A stretch of 64,000 nucleotides of DNA from CAMTWZ01 sp041749075 (GTDB taxonomy: Bacteria > Bacteroidota > Rhodothermia > Balneolales > HLUCCA01): contig JBGTBY010000011.1 of NCBI GenBank assembly GCA_041749075.1, positions 4,021 to 68,020 of the forward strand. Direction: 5' to 3'. Below are positions 54,155 through 62,482 of the stretch, piece after piece. The notes below the pieces were generated by a model. That model worked only from the letters and a program-made list of their open reading frames with translations. It had not been told where the DNA came from and made no database searches. Position numbers and translations under genes: made by a program. The stretch's first letter is position 1. Every line of letters begins with the position of its first letter.

Positions 54155-54345
54155 GAATCCCACGAAACGGCGGACTTGGAATCTTCTACCAGCGTACTCA
54201 ATCGCGAGTCAAGAATGTTTTTGTGCGATTCAGGTAGCGGCAGAGCGAATGGATCCTCAGCGATCGAATCCCAAAGTGCTTCAACCAGAAGCAATTTCTC
54301 GCTTTTCGATAGTTGATTGATTTGCTGGATGACTTTTCTTTCCAT
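54109..54345 (-). CDS. Addiction-module component (RelB-like, TIGR02574 type) with foreign C-terminus
   Basis: A 78-aa protein. The family core is clear: LSKSEKLLLVEALWDSIAED, LPLPESHKNILDSRLS and a Trp near the end. Family members usually end soon after that Trp. Here the last 14 residues are FVRQQKKRSTPSKQ, shared with the PIN partner at 52130. ATG 54345 is preferred over TTG 54354. The expected RelE/ParE toxin is missing, so this antitoxin may be an orphan. Confidence 0.85.
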   Translation of the reverse strand: MERKVIQQINQLSKSEKLLLVEALWDSIAEDPFALPLPESHKNILDSRLSTLVEDSKSAVSWDSFVRQQKKRSTPSKQ

Positions 54346-54423
54346 GGGAGTCAATGAATCTGTGAGTTTGACCCAATTTGATGAAATAAAACCGGGACGT
54401 CAACTTCTGAGTTTTCATCCACA

Positions 54424-54456
54424 CTAACGGTCGCGAAGCGCAACGCTTGTTATGCC
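54424..54456 (-). repeat. Internally deleted attC-like site
   Basis: Only about 33 bp: CTAACGG joined to CGCGAAGCGCAACGCTTGTT and ATG. Both outer ends match the long attC form but the middle of more than 100 bp is missing. It lies just after the yafQ stop, where an attC is expected. Confidence 0.6.
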
Positions 54457-54466
54457 TTTTGGCTAC

Positions 54467-54736
54467 TTATCCGAATAGATCCGCGTGAGAGCCTGTACGG
54501 ATCAGAACAAGTTCTTCTTTGTGGCTCTCGTAGATTAACACCCAATCCGGCTCTATGTGACAATCTCGGGCACCCACGTAATCCCCGATTAACTTGTGAT
54601 CCTTGAACTTGGCTTCCAATGGGATGTCTTGGGCAAGATTCTCGATGACTTGCTTGAAAACGGCAAATGACTTACCCCTCTTCTTCATTTTCTTGACGTC
54701 TTTGTCGAATCGACTTGTCCGAAAAATCGTCTTCAT
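54467..54736 (-). CDS. yafQ: YafQ-family mRNA-interferase toxin
   Basis: An 89-aa RelE-superfamily toxin. Diagnostic stretches are FRTSRFDKDVKKMKKRGK, FKDHKLIGDYVGARDCHIEP and DWVLIY, with the catalytic-type histidines and the late RTGSHADLFG. Its ATG overlaps the dinJ-like stop, giving the usual antitoxin-toxin order. YafQ cleaves ribosome-bound mRNA. Confidence 0.92.
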   Translation of the reverse strand: MKTIFRTSRFDKDVKKMKKRGKSFAVFKQVIENLAQDIPLEAKFKDHKLIGDYVGARDCHIEPDWVLIYESHKEELVLIRTGSHADLFG

Positions 54737-54999
54737 CAGATGTCCAGATCCTCAAAGAGTTGATCGGTTCCTTTGGAAGTGGTCAGGTTTTTCCGCGTTC
54801 TGGCCTCATGTAGTGCCTTTTGAGTGACTTCATTTGGAACCTTCATATCGAATGGCAAACCCTTTTGAAGCTGCACCTGCTTGAAAAATATGCGGATGGC
54901 TTCGGCAGTGCTTATACCAAGCTGATCGAAAATCAATTCGGTTTCTTCTTTCAGTTCGGATTCTACCCGCGCTCTTACAGTTGCTGCTTTTGTGGACAT
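54736..54999 (-). CDS. dinJ: DinJ/RelB-family antitoxin
   Basis: An 87-aa ribbon-helix-helix antitoxin: TVRARVESELKEETELIFDQ, LGISTAEAIRIFFKQV, GLPFDMKVPNEVTQ. ATG 54999 gives the standard MSTKAATVRARV start. The C-terminal half should wrap the YafQ toxin. That same tail is found fused to the nucleotidyltransferase at 53632. Autorepression of the pair is expected from the RHH fold. Confidence 0.92.
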   Translation of the reverse strand: MSTKAATVRARVESELKEETELIFDQLGISTAEAIRIFFKQVQLQKGLPFDMKVPNEVTQKALHEARTRKNLTTSKGTDQLFEDLDI

Positions 55000-55117
55000 G
55001 ATATGCGGCTCATTGATGGTTGAACACAATGTAGCCCATTTGTGCCACAATGACAATTGGGGTTATTTACGAGGAGCCCTGATAGGCTGTCTCAGCGATG
55101 AGTGGTTCCCAAAAGGC

Positions 55118-55172
55118 ATAACGGCACACCGCATAATAGACGGGCCTTTACAAAATTATCGCTCTGTTAGGT
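55118..55172 (-). repeat. Possible degenerate attC site
   Basis: CATAACGG (55118) to TGTTAGG (55165-55171) with weakly matching inner arms (GCATAAT and ATTATCGC). It is short and without the conserved GCGTTTGTGCGG arm. It overlaps the last codons of the propeller gene. Confidence 0.4.
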
Positions 55173-56361
55173 GAATGCTATATTTAATGACTTTACCGTT
55201 GCCCGGGGAATCAAAAAATTTTGTGTAAAGATACCCGTTTTGAATATCGCAGATCACTTCATTATCGGACAGGGCAGTCTTTGCAAGCAACTCTCCTGAC
55301 TCTCCGAGCATCCACCACTTTCTTGTCTCTCTGTCTACTGCAACATTCACCCACATTCTGTTTTCGTCATCGACTATCATATTGCGTAAAACCGGGGCCG
55401 TTTCCGGAATCTCCACATCAGACTCCTTCAACGCATTTCTAATGGCATGGGAATACCCTACCAACCCCTGAACGGAATCTAAATCAAATGGAGGACCCAT
55501 TACCGGGTAATAAAATGCGTATTGATAGATGCCCTCCGCATCATATTTCTTGATCAGAAAATCTTCGGTCTCGGGGGCAGTATATATAGCATCATCGTCA
55601 GATAGAGCATATAACGAAAGCTCCATAAATGGCATCGTCATGTGAAACGGGAACACTGAATTGCGCTGGTTCTCACTCACAAGGTAAAATGGCGATGGCA
55701 ACTCTATCAGCGGATCTGGGTTTAACACGTTTCCCTCCGTGTCAACCAGCATAAATTTTGTGTTCGAGGTTCTGCCCGTACCGGTAGGGTGTCCCTTGAA
55801 TATGGCCAACAAGTTACCGTCACTCCGGGTATGAAAATCGCTCAATTTCATGTTCCGGACCACCTCAAGGTCTCTGACATTCCAATCCTGAAGTACGGTG
55901 GTTCCTTCAAACGAGTAATCATCGGTGGCAAACATACTAAGACGCGCTGTTGTTTCGCCATACAGAAAAACACTGCCACGATTGATTTGAAAATTTGGTG
56001 ATACGAATTCGTATTCACCGGGCCCCTTTCCAAATCGGCCTATTTGACTGCGGTACGTCCCGTCGGGATTAAAGCCATGAAGCTCGGTTCTCATATCCCT
56101 ATTCTGTCCCCTGATAATCACCCGGTCATTGTCATCTACAACACAACCGGTTATAACTACCCAATAGGGCTTGCCAGTCCCTGCAAAAGACTGCTCCGGT
56201 ACAAGCTCTAATGTATAGACCGGCTCGGAATCGGCCGGATAAACCGTGAGGTTATCAAGCTCCTGAATATGTTCTGTTTTTTTTGATGTAGAATGATTGG
56301 AGCATTGAACAAGGAAAAAGCATAGCAGGATGGACAGTAATAGAACTTGAAGATATTTCAT
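55156..56361 (-). CDS. Six-bladed beta-propeller lipoprotein
   Basis: A 401-aa protein with a lipoprotein signal (LVQC lipobox near residue 20). The rest is a propeller of the type annotated as 6-bladed beta-propeller in Bacteroidota: HGFNPDGTYRSQIGRFGKGP, GEYEFVSPNF, YDAEGIYQYAF and RNMIVDDENRMWV. No catalytic motif. It lies between attC 5 and a degenerate site, so it is a single large cassette. ATG 56361 is chosen as it directly precedes the signal peptide. Confidence 0.82.
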   Translation of the reverse strand: MKYLQVLLLSILLCFFLVQCSNHSTSKKTEHIQELDNLTVYPADSEPVYTLELVPEQSFAGTGKPYWVVITGCVVDDNDRVIIRGQNRDMRTELHGFNPDGTYRSQIGRFGKGPGEYEFVSPNFQINRGSVFLYGETTARLSMFATDDYSFEGTTVLQDWNVRDLEVVRNMKLSDFHTRSDGNLLAIFKGHPTGTGRTSNTKFMLVDTEGNVLNPDPLIELPSPFYLVSENQRNSVFPFHMTMPFMELSLYALSDDDAIYTAPETEDFLIKKYDAEGIYQYAFYYPVMGPPFDLDSVQGLVGYSHAIRNALKESDVEIPETAPVLRNMIVDDENRMWVNVAVDRETRKWWMLGESGELLAKTALSDNEVICDIQNGYLYTKFFDSPGNGKVIKYSIHLTER

Positions 56362-56532
56362 GTGTGGTATAAGGCTTGAATTATAGAGTTTTTCCAATAA
56401 TTCTTAGGTTCAGTTGATATTTAGTCTAAGCTAATATCAATCCGCGATGCGATTAGCACCCTGCCAAATGAAGAGGTTTTGTAGCGCTTTTTTATCCAAA
56501 TGATTCATTTTATAAATACTCTTAATATGGCC

Positions 56533-56682
56533 AACTAACGGCTTTGCGTTTGTGCGGCGAGTCGTTCGAACTAAGTTAATGGATTTACACTTTGATGTAA
56601 ACGGCCTCCGCAAACCCCGAAACCGAGGCGAGTCCGAACGATCCCGATTCATCGGGACCGCGAAGCGAAACGCTTGTTAGCT
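56533..56682 (-). repeat. attC site 3 (long form)
   Basis: TAAC at 56536, end GTTAGCT at 56676-56682. It contains the 27-bp hairpin insert; the left arm has a few substitutions (GTCGTTCGAACTAAG). Confidence 0.92.
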
Positions 56683-56699
56683 GGCTGTACTTTGGAGTA

Positions 56700-57053
56700 C
56701 TAATAATGTACAATAATTTCAGTACGACTTATTTCAAGAACTGAATTCTTGGTAAAAAGAGTTCTAAGTACATCAAAGTTCTTGTCGAATAATGTAATCA
56801 AATCCGTGTTTGTAATGTTTCCCGTCGAAACAATTAACAACTTCGATGGTTTTCCCGATAAAATGTAATTATCCCAAAAATCAGTGTCTTTGGAAATTAC
56901 AATACGTCCATGTTCCTCGGCCACCTTAATGATATATCCGTCGGATGTTCTGTTTTGATCGGGAAGTTCCAAAGTGTGTACGGCATCCACTCCTTTGGAT
57001 ACCAAGAAATCCGAAAGTCTTTTCGGAAGTTGGGCATCAACCAGAATTTTCAC
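56700..57053 (-). CDS. DUF5615 PIN-like toxin
   Basis: A 117-aa protein, beginning with GTG (VKILVDAQLPKRL). ILVDAQLP and IVISKDTDFWDNY carry the acids of the PIN-like fold. These proteins pair with DUF433 proteins, and here the DUF433 gene lies directly upstream with a GTGA overlap. The stop is 18 bp from attC 3. Confidence 0.85.
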   Translation of the reverse strand: MKILVDAQLPKRLSDFLVSKGVDAVHTLELPDQNRTSDGYIIKVAEEHGRIVISKDTDFWDNYILSGKPSKLLIVSTGNITNTDLITLFDKNFDVLRTLFTKNSVLEISRTEIIVHY

Positions 57054-57289
57054 AAAGCAACGCGTTGAAAAGATTTGGTTTGTGTCAGTCTGGCGGCGTA
57101 TTCCAGACAAGCTAGAAGATCATCGTTTTCCAGATCGGAATAATCGTTTAGAATTTCTTGGTGGGACATTCCTGAAGCCATGAGTTCCAATAGCATATCA
57201 ACCGAATACCGCAATCCACGAACAGTAGGTTTACCGTGGTAAATGTCCGGTTTTCGGGTAATTCGAGTAAGCAAGCTTGTTGTTTTCAT
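57050..57289 (-). CDS. DUF433 antitoxin
   Basis: A 79-aa protein with the family pattern RITRKPDIYHGKPTVRGLRY, MLLELMASGMSHQEIL and DLENDDLLACLEYAA. It is the usual antitoxin of DUF5615 toxins. It starts 160 bp after attC 4, a longer leader than in the other cassettes. Confidence 0.88.
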   Translation of the reverse strand: MKTTSLLTRITRKPDIYHGKPTVRGLRYSVDMLLELMASGMSHQEILNDYSDLENDDLLACLEYAARLTQTKSFQRVAL

Positions 57290-57448
57290 GAGAATTCACC
57301 TTTTTCCTTTTAACCAAAATACAGAATAGCCCTCGTTGCCACAATGTTGATTAAAACCACGTCTTTGGTGTTTACTACCGCTCACAATGCAAATTCGTAA
57401 GATCAGGCGTGTCAATCTCTTTGCAAGATCCATCACCTGCATAAAGCC

Positions 57449-57598
57449 AGCTAACGGCTTTGCGTTTGTGCGGAGAGCCGTTCGGATTAAGTTAATGGAA
57501 TTACTCTTTGCTGCAAACGCTCGCCGCAAACCCCGAAACCGAGGCGAGTCCGCACGAGCCCGATTTATCGGGACCGCGCAGCGCAACGCTTGTTATGG
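57449..57598 (-). repeat. attC site 4 (long form)
   Basis: TAAC at 57452, end GTTATGG at 57592-57598. It carries the hairpin insert (CCCGATTTATCGGG). Confidence 0.92.
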
Positions 57599-57649
57599 CA
57601 CCCTTATCTATTGAATATTTCCAGTCATTCGTTTGGAAATAGCTTGTAA

Positions 57650-57820
57650 TCAGCTGGAAACAGTTTTTTTTGACTTCGATTCAAGCGCCTTTACTCGCTT
57701 CTGACGCTTGGCTTTTTTCTCACGAAAGTATGAGCTTAATAGCTGCTTCTCAGCTTGAGTAAGCTCTTCTCCGCCAATTACATCGACATTGAGTTGCCCT
57801 ATATGTCTACTTTTGATCAT
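57650..57820 (-). CDS. Small basic protein after the GNAT-like gene
   Basis: A 56-aa frame starting MIKSRHIGQLNVDVIGGEEL with a Lys/Arg-rich end (KKAKRQKRVKALESKSKK). Its ATG lies inside the 3' end of the 175-aa gene, an overlap of 14 bases, which supports coupled translation. Too short for family assignment; a toxin/antitoxin-type partner is likely from the arrangement. Confidence 0.6.
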   Translation of the reverse strand: MIKSRHIGQLNVDVIGGEELTQAEKQLLSSYFREKKAKRQKRVKALESKSKKTVSS

Positions 57821-58334
57821 TGTGATAGTACCTGTCGATCAATTTGATTGCTGCTTTTGTATCAATTACAATTAAACGCTTACCTACAAGTTCAGCACCT
57901 AAAGTCTTTGTGTAATGACCAATTAACTCTGTTTTGGACACAAAAGCAATATTTCCTTGGTGGCCTCTTTGAAATGAAACCTTACAACCGAATGCAACCA
58001 GGTTTCCAGCTACTCCGGCGTACATTTTGGAGGATCCTTTGTTAAACGGCGCATTTTCTAACAAATGCAGGAAAACGTGATCCGATTTAACTTCTAAACT
58101 AACTAGACCCTGGATAATAGCTGGATTATTGACGATTGTCAGTTTATATATCTCACGCTCTTTGTGCAAAAACTCTGCTTTCCAATTAAACTGCCAACCA
58201 TTCTTGGCATTAATACTTTTGAGATCGGACTTGCCAATAAGAGATACCTCGGTGTGAAAGCTATCCCCAGTTACCACATTCTCGATGGAACGAGTAAGCT
58301 TGTCGATTATGAAATCTAATCCGAGATTTTGCAT
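57807..58334 (-). CDS. GNAT-like cassette protein, 175 aa
   Basis: The C-terminal half (HLLENAPFNKG, KMYAGVAGNLVAFGCKVSFQ, GNIAFVSKTELIGHYTKTLG) reads like the acetyl-CoA-binding half of a GNAT fold (a V-x-G-x-L-x-A-F pattern, then a TxLIxHYxK helix). The N-terminal half is unassigned. GNAT proteins in such arrays can be tRNA-acetylating toxins, but those have RHH antitoxins upstream and none is here. The small basic gene overlaps its 3' end. Confidence 0.6.
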   Translation of the reverse strand: MQNLGLDFIIDKLTRSIENVVTGDSFHTEVSLIGKSDLKSINAKNGWQFNWKAEFLHKEREIYKLTIVNNPAIIQGLVSLEVKSDHVFLHLLENAPFNKGSSKMYAGVAGNLVAFGCKVSFQRGHQGNIAFVSKTELIGHYTKTLGAELVGKRLIVIDTKAAIKLIDRYYHNDQK

Positions 58335-58412
58335 TCCTTAAGGTACGGATATGAGCGCAGATGACGAACTTGTCTGTATCGAATTGAGTGCTATGCGCCT
58401 TAGATAGGGGTG

Positions 58413-58534
58413 CTATAACGCCCCTGCGTTTAAGCGGCGATTCCCTACGAGTTAAGTTAAAGTATTTGTCATTTTTAGCAAACTCTTAGTCAACCAAAAC
58501 CCGGGGGAGAGACCGCTTGAAACGCTTGTTATGC
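58413..58534 (-). repeat. attC site 5 (divergent)
   Basis: TAAC at 58416, end AACGCTTGTTATGC at 58521-58534. The arms GCGTTTAAGCGG and CCGCTTGAAACGC pair with one extra base but differ in sequence from the common type. No hairpin insert. Confidence 0.85.
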
Positions 58535-58537
58535 TCT

Positions 58538-58918
58538 CTATACTTTAGTGGAAGTCTCCCTTATTTCTTCTATTTCATTTTTGATATAAAGTGATGCCGC
58601 CTGAACTATATCTTCAAAATGAATTGCCTGTTTTATTAATCTATCAGCTCCTAATCGTCCAACAACAAATTCGGAACTTCCTACTTGCTTAAAGAACCAG
58701 CCCTGATGGGTTCTTTTATTTTCGGACAACCTTTTCCACTCGTTGATAAGTTCAGGACGATGTATTATAAAGTTTTGGATATCAGTCACACTAATATCGT
58801 TGTATGTTTCGAAATATCCGGTTGCTTTAAGTAAAGAATACAAGGATTCATTGCAACTGCTTTCATAAAATCGAGTAGGGATTTCTAGTAAATCAGCAAT
58901 AATACTCTTGGTTCCCAT
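58538..58918 (-). CDS. Unknown cassette protein, 126 aa
   Basis: Starts MGTKSIIADLLEIPTRF. Soluble and helical, with HQGWFFKQVGSSEFVVGRLG as the most distinctive stretch. Not recognised. Its stop lies four bases from attC 5. It is the distal gene of a 3-kb multi-gene cassette and might be a further immunity or effector gene of the RHS module, but that is speculation. Confidence 0.65.
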   Translation of the reverse strand: MGTKSIIADLLEIPTRFYESSCNESLYSLLKATGYFETYNDISVTDIQNFIIHRPELINEWKRLSENKRTHQGWFFKQVGSSEFVVGRLGADRLIKQAIHFEDIVQAASLYIKNEIEEIRETSTKV

Positions 58919-59074
58919 ATCAGAGTTCCCTTTCTGAGATACATCGAAGAAAGGATAAGACCGCGGCCTTTGCATCAGGGTTCGATTGGTTAAAGCCAGA
59001 TCTACAACTCACAATAATATAGGATTGGAGAGTTAGTCATCTTTTAATGAGTTTTTATATGAGGCTTGATAAAT

Positions 59075-59386
59075 TCAGTTATAGTTCAAATTTTTAAAAC
59101 GTTTTTCAATACCTTTATCTCTTGCTAACTGAAGATTGATTTCACTAAAGATTTCTATTCCTTTTAAACACTTTAGGATATATTTTAACTCCTCTTCTGT
59201 TGTTTTAATATCAGGGTCTGTTTCATTGAGCTGATGAATAATTGCCCACGTTTTCTTTAGTAGACTATGTTCTTCGGAAATATTTAGGAATCCGCAATTC
59301 CATGAATATAAATCCCTATCAGATATCTTTCCGATTAGATAATCTTCTATATTTTCAATAAATCTTTGCTTACTGTAGCTATTCAT
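59075..59386 (-). CDS. Putative immunity protein for the mini-RHS toxin
   Basis: A 103-aa acidic, helical protein (FIENIEDYLIGKISDRDLYS, LKYILKCLKGIEIFSEINL). It starts eight bases downstream of the RHS toxin stop; using the ATG at 59404 instead would create a small overlap. The size, acidity and position match immunity proteins of polymorphic toxins. No family is recognised. Confidence 0.65.
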   Translation of the reverse strand: MNSYSKQRFIENIEDYLIGKISDRDLYSWNCGFLNISEEHSLLKKTWAIIHQLNETDPDIKTTEEELKYILKCLKGIEIFSEINLQLARDKGIEKRFKNLNYN

Positions 59387-59393
59387 TGATTTA

Positions 59394-60140
59394 TTACCTA
59401 TCAAGTGATCTATCTTTATTTATCATTTGCCCTGATTCAAGTCGTATTGCGTCAAAATCTCGATGTACGATTCTTCCTTGTGAGTCGGTTACTTCGTGAA
59501 CTACCGCTACGGTATTTCCCTTGCTATCTTTGTATGCAACGATTCTATTAACGCCCCCTGTTTCTTTTCCTTGCCATATAGCATTTTTAGATCGTTGAAT
59601 TTCTGGGGTTAATTTTGAGAAATTAAGTTTTTGTCCAAGTTCATTTACAGTTGTGGAATTAGCAAAAAACTCATCACCTCTTTTAACAAGTCCTTCGGCA
59701 ATAGGTACAGCAATATCACCTTTTCTCAGTAGCCCAAGAGCTTGGTCAGTCGCCTGCGCCCCACGTCGGAAATACCCAGAAGAGGGAGCAATGGGCAACG
59801 CCGCAGCCGTAACATCTAGCGCCGCCCAGCCGGCATTGGCCCAAGTAGGATTTTGAACAAAATCCGAAATACTCCAAATTGCAAAACCTATGTCTAAAAC
59901 ATCCCAAGGTGTTCTACCATCCGGATCCACATACCGCAACGGGTTATTGTAGCCGTAGCTGTAGGGGGACTGTGTGTACAATTTACCGTCTTGCAGTTCT
60001 AACAATTCCTGCGGTGACATTTCACTGAGTGCAGGGTCAGGAGTTGTAAACCGTGCTATAGTTGGATCATAGTATCTACCCGCAAAGGCTTGCGCGACTA
60101 TGAGCAACAATAAGGGTAAAAGAGTTAGGGTTCTTTTCAT
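59394..60140 (-). CDS. Secreted mini-RHS polymorphic toxin
   Basis: A 248-aa protein. A signal peptide (residues 1-20, cleaved after QAFA) is joined directly to an RHS-associated core (GRYYDPTIARFTTPDP, then YSYGYNNPLRYVDPDG, about 21-76). A hydrophobic segment and a C-terminal toxin-like domain (about 150-248) follow, with NAIWQGKETGGVNRIVAY and HRDFDAIRLESG. The long RHS/YD repeat shell that normally encloses the toxin is absent. The core motif and its DPDG end are unmistakable; the toxin class is not recognised. A small acidic gene follows as the likely immunity partner. Confidence 0.8.
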   Translation of the reverse strand: MKRTLTLLPLLLLIVAQAFAGRYYDPTIARFTTPDPALSEMSPQELLELQDGKLYTQSPYSYGYNNPLRYVDPDGRTPWDVLDIGFAIWSISDFVQNPTWANAGWAALDVTAAALPIAPSSGYFRRGAQATDQALGLLRKGDIAVPIAEGLVKRGDEFFANSTTVNELGQKLNFSKLTPEIQRSKNAIWQGKETGGVNRIVAYKDSKGNTVAVVHEVTDSQGRIVHRDFDAIRLESGQMINKDRSLDR

Positions 60141-60154
60141 GGGTAAAAAAATGG

Positions 60155-61471
60155 TTAGTAACGTTGTATTTGTTGTTCTTGGAGACGTTGCAACTCCACG
60201 CTTTCCAGATGTTTGCGCAAGAATTCCTCGGTAAATTCAAAGACGATCCCCAATGCCTTCGCCTTCTCTCGGTATGAAACGGATCTTTCCATTAACAGGT
60301 TTATCTGAGTGTAATATTGTTCTTGCAAGTTTGAAATATCATCTCGAAGGATTTCCTGTAAGATTATTATTAGTTGACCGGTGGGTGAAGCTGCTTGGTA
60401 AGAAGCGTTCGGTGTGTTGTTTTGCCTGATTCCGACCAGTTGAGGATGATTGTTAACTATCTGGCCAGGAAATACAGATGCAATCCCCTGAGTGGAACCC
60501 ATTAAGGAAGGTTGGGGAACGGGAAATGAGGGCGTATTTGGGAAGTTTCCAGAAGGTCTCGGCGCTGGAGTCGGCATCGTTTGCTTAGACACTTGACGGG
60601 CCATTTCCATGTGAAGGCTTGCCGTCATAAAACGGATCCTTGAGTCCAGTTCTTCCTCCAATTGTCTAGCCTTGTACTGGTACAAAACTCCGGCATTCCA
60701 CCATCCCATGGCCAGTGTAGAATCAAACGAAACAGCAAGCTCCAAATACTCCACGGCTTGGTTAATGTCATTTTCGCGGTTGTAATGGTGCGTGGCCTGA
60801 TTGTTTAACAAAGAAGCGATATATTCCTTCTTACTCAGGCTTCGCAGATAAACTCCGTTTTCAATGGCAAAGTCTGGAATGTTACTGTCGGCTCTGTAGT
60901 CTTCATCTGGTACATACCCTCCCCAGGTTGTGGCCTCAATGTTACGGTATTCTAATGAGGGGTCTTCATAACGCAAAAAATAGTGCTTGGTACTGTGAAC
61001 CGCGTGCACGGGCCAATCTAAACGGTCAGCCAGAACGATCCATAACATGGGCATTGTGATACAAGAGCCACGCCGAGTAGACAGATATCCGTTGATAAAC
61101 TGGTTTTCCTTTTTTTGTCCCTCCAAGTCGTCGATATCGTAGCTGAACGTAAGCGAATCGTTCCACCACCCTGGTTTGTACAAGTACGTATTCATCATGC
61201 CGATTCGGGCTTCGGGGTCTTCAACACCTTGAAGCAGGTAATTGACTTGCTGGGCCATAATGTCCAAAGCATTATCAAACCGTTCCACGTTCATATTCGG
61301 CCAGGCTTCTTTGGCTAAGACGAGCATGGCCAAACCCAAGTCGATGTCTTCTTCCGGAAGGTTTAGGATTTCCTGAATGGATTGTCCAGTATATCGACTT
61401 TGGGCATGAACTTCGCAAACAAGGATAGTTTGCAAAATGAGCAGGGGTAAAAGTTTAATCCACGAATACAT
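60155..61471 (-). CDS. Exported transglutaminase-like (SirB1-type) protein with TPR-like segment
   Basis: A 438-aa protein with a signal peptide (about 1-23, VHAQ). A transglutaminase-like core lies at about 130-200: NGYLSTRRGSCITMPMLW (Cys of RGSC), HAVHSTKHYFLRYE (His) and NIEATTWGGYVPDE (acid). A helical segment around 235-290 resembles a TPR (AVEYLELAVSFDSTLAMGWW), followed by a Pro-rich linker. Such folds act as peptidases or amidases as well as transglutaminases. It starts 85 bp after attC 6 and its stop is 14 bp before the RHS start, in the same cassette. Confidence 0.78.
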   Translation of the reverse strand: MYSWIKLLPLLILQTILVCEVHAQSRYTGQSIQEILNLPEEDIDLGLAMLVLAKEAWPNMNVERFDNALDIMAQQVNYLLQGVEDPEARIGMMNTYLYKPGWWNDSLTFSYDIDDLEGQKKENQFINGYLSTRRGSCITMPMLWIVLADRLDWPVHAVHSTKHYFLRYEDPSLEYRNIEATTWGGYVPDEDYRADSNIPDFAIENGVYLRSLSKKEYIASLLNNQATHHYNRENDINQAVEYLELAVSFDSTLAMGWWNAGVLYQYKARQLEEELDSRIRFMTASLHMEMARQVSKQTMPTPAPRPSGNFPNTPSFPVPQPSLMGSTQGIASVFPGQIVNNHPQLVGIRQNNTPNASYQAASPTGQLIIILQEILRDDISNLQEQYYTQINLLMERSVSYREKAKALGIVFEFTEEFLRKHLESVELQRLQEQQIQRY

Positions 61472-61555
61472 CTATAGCTGAATTGGGGTACAAGGAAGAC
61501 TAAGAAAATTCAAGTATAGTGCAATCTAAACTATTGACCGGAATAATGCAAGAGA

Positions 61556-61676
61556 GCATAACGGCTTTGCGCATAACGGGCGCGGAGACCATGAGTTAAT
61601 AAAAGGCTATTACTACGAATAAGTCAAATTACGTTTTGAAGCCTGGGCCGCGTCCCCGTTGATGCGCTTGTTATAG
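61556..61676 (-). repeat. attC site 6 (divergent)
   Basis: TAAC at 61559 and end GTTATAG at 61670-61676. The left core TAACGGCTTTGCG and right GCGCTTGTTAT are conserved, while the middle differs from the common type. The GAGTTAAT element is kept. Confidence 0.8.
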
Positions 61677-61690
61677 AGCTGACTTTAGGA

Positions 61691-62332
61691 CTATTCAATT
61701 ATTTCCATGTTTACACCACCATACTGATAAACACCTTTTGGCAAACTATCTCGAAATTTGGTAAAGCTATTTCTAAGTTCGAATTCATTATAAATTCTGA
61801 CAAGGATGTTTCTAACATGACGAACCTCTGGAATATTTCCTTCTACATATCGATCATTCATTGGCTCCCAATAAGAATATAATCGATATTTCTCAGGAGT
61901 TTTTACTTCAAAAATATAAGTTGTACCATCAAAACCATGAGGATAGTTTTCAATATCATCGGAATCAGGCAATGACTCTATATTTTCTGAGTGTAGATAT
62001 TCGAACAAATCAGCAATTGAAGTTTCGGTAATATTATTAGCCTCAAAAACGACTCTATATTTTTCATTTCTCTCGCCACGGGTTTTTTTATAAACAAAAT
62101 TTATTAGTTGGCCATCATATATGCCTTCATTGATTTTACAAATATCAACTAATTGATAGCTTTTCCAAATTCGATAATGGATCAAACAATCTGAAATTTC
62201 AATTGGTTTGAGATTTAACTTCTTAGCATGCTGATCGATATATGTTTTCCAATAAGAAGTAGAAACTTGAGCAAAAGATAAATTGGATTGCAATCCAATT
62301 GACAAAATGAGTATGATCTTTAGATTATTCAT
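61691..62332 (-). CDS. Exported protein of unknown function, 213 aa
   Basis: A signal peptide (NLKIILILSIGLQSNLSFAQ, about 22 residues) precedes a mixed alpha/beta domain with no recognised motif; distinctive stretches are HYRIWKSYQLVDIC, YVEGNIPEVRHVRNIL and LPKGVYQYGG. It occupies a whole cassette between attC 6 and attC 7: its stop is 15 bp from attC 6 and its start 28 bp from attC 7. AT-rich relative to the attC sites. Confidence 0.75.
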   Translation of the reverse strand: MNNLKIILILSIGLQSNLSFAQVSTSYWKTYIDQHAKKLNLKPIEISDCLIHYRIWKSYQLVDICKINEGIYDGQLINFVYKKTRGERNEKYRVVFEANNITETSIADLFEYLHSENIESLPDSDDIENYPHGFDGTTYIFEVKTPEKYRLYSYWEPMNDRYVEGNIPEVRHVRNILVRIYNEFELRNSFTKFRDSLPKGVYQYGGVNMEIIE

Positions 62333-62359
62333 ATAGGAAGCAGTTCATAATTGAAAGCT

Positions 62360-62482
62360 CTATAACGGCTTTGCGTTTGTGCGGCGAGCCGTTCGGATTA
62401 AGTTAATGGATTTACCTTTTGATGCAAACGCCCCCGGCAAAACCCGAAACCGAGGCGAGTCCGCACGAAACGCTTGTTATGG
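62360..62482 (-). repeat. attC site 7 (short form)
   Basis: TAAC at 62363, end GTTATGG at 62476-62482. Full common arms without the hairpin insert. Confidence 0.93.
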
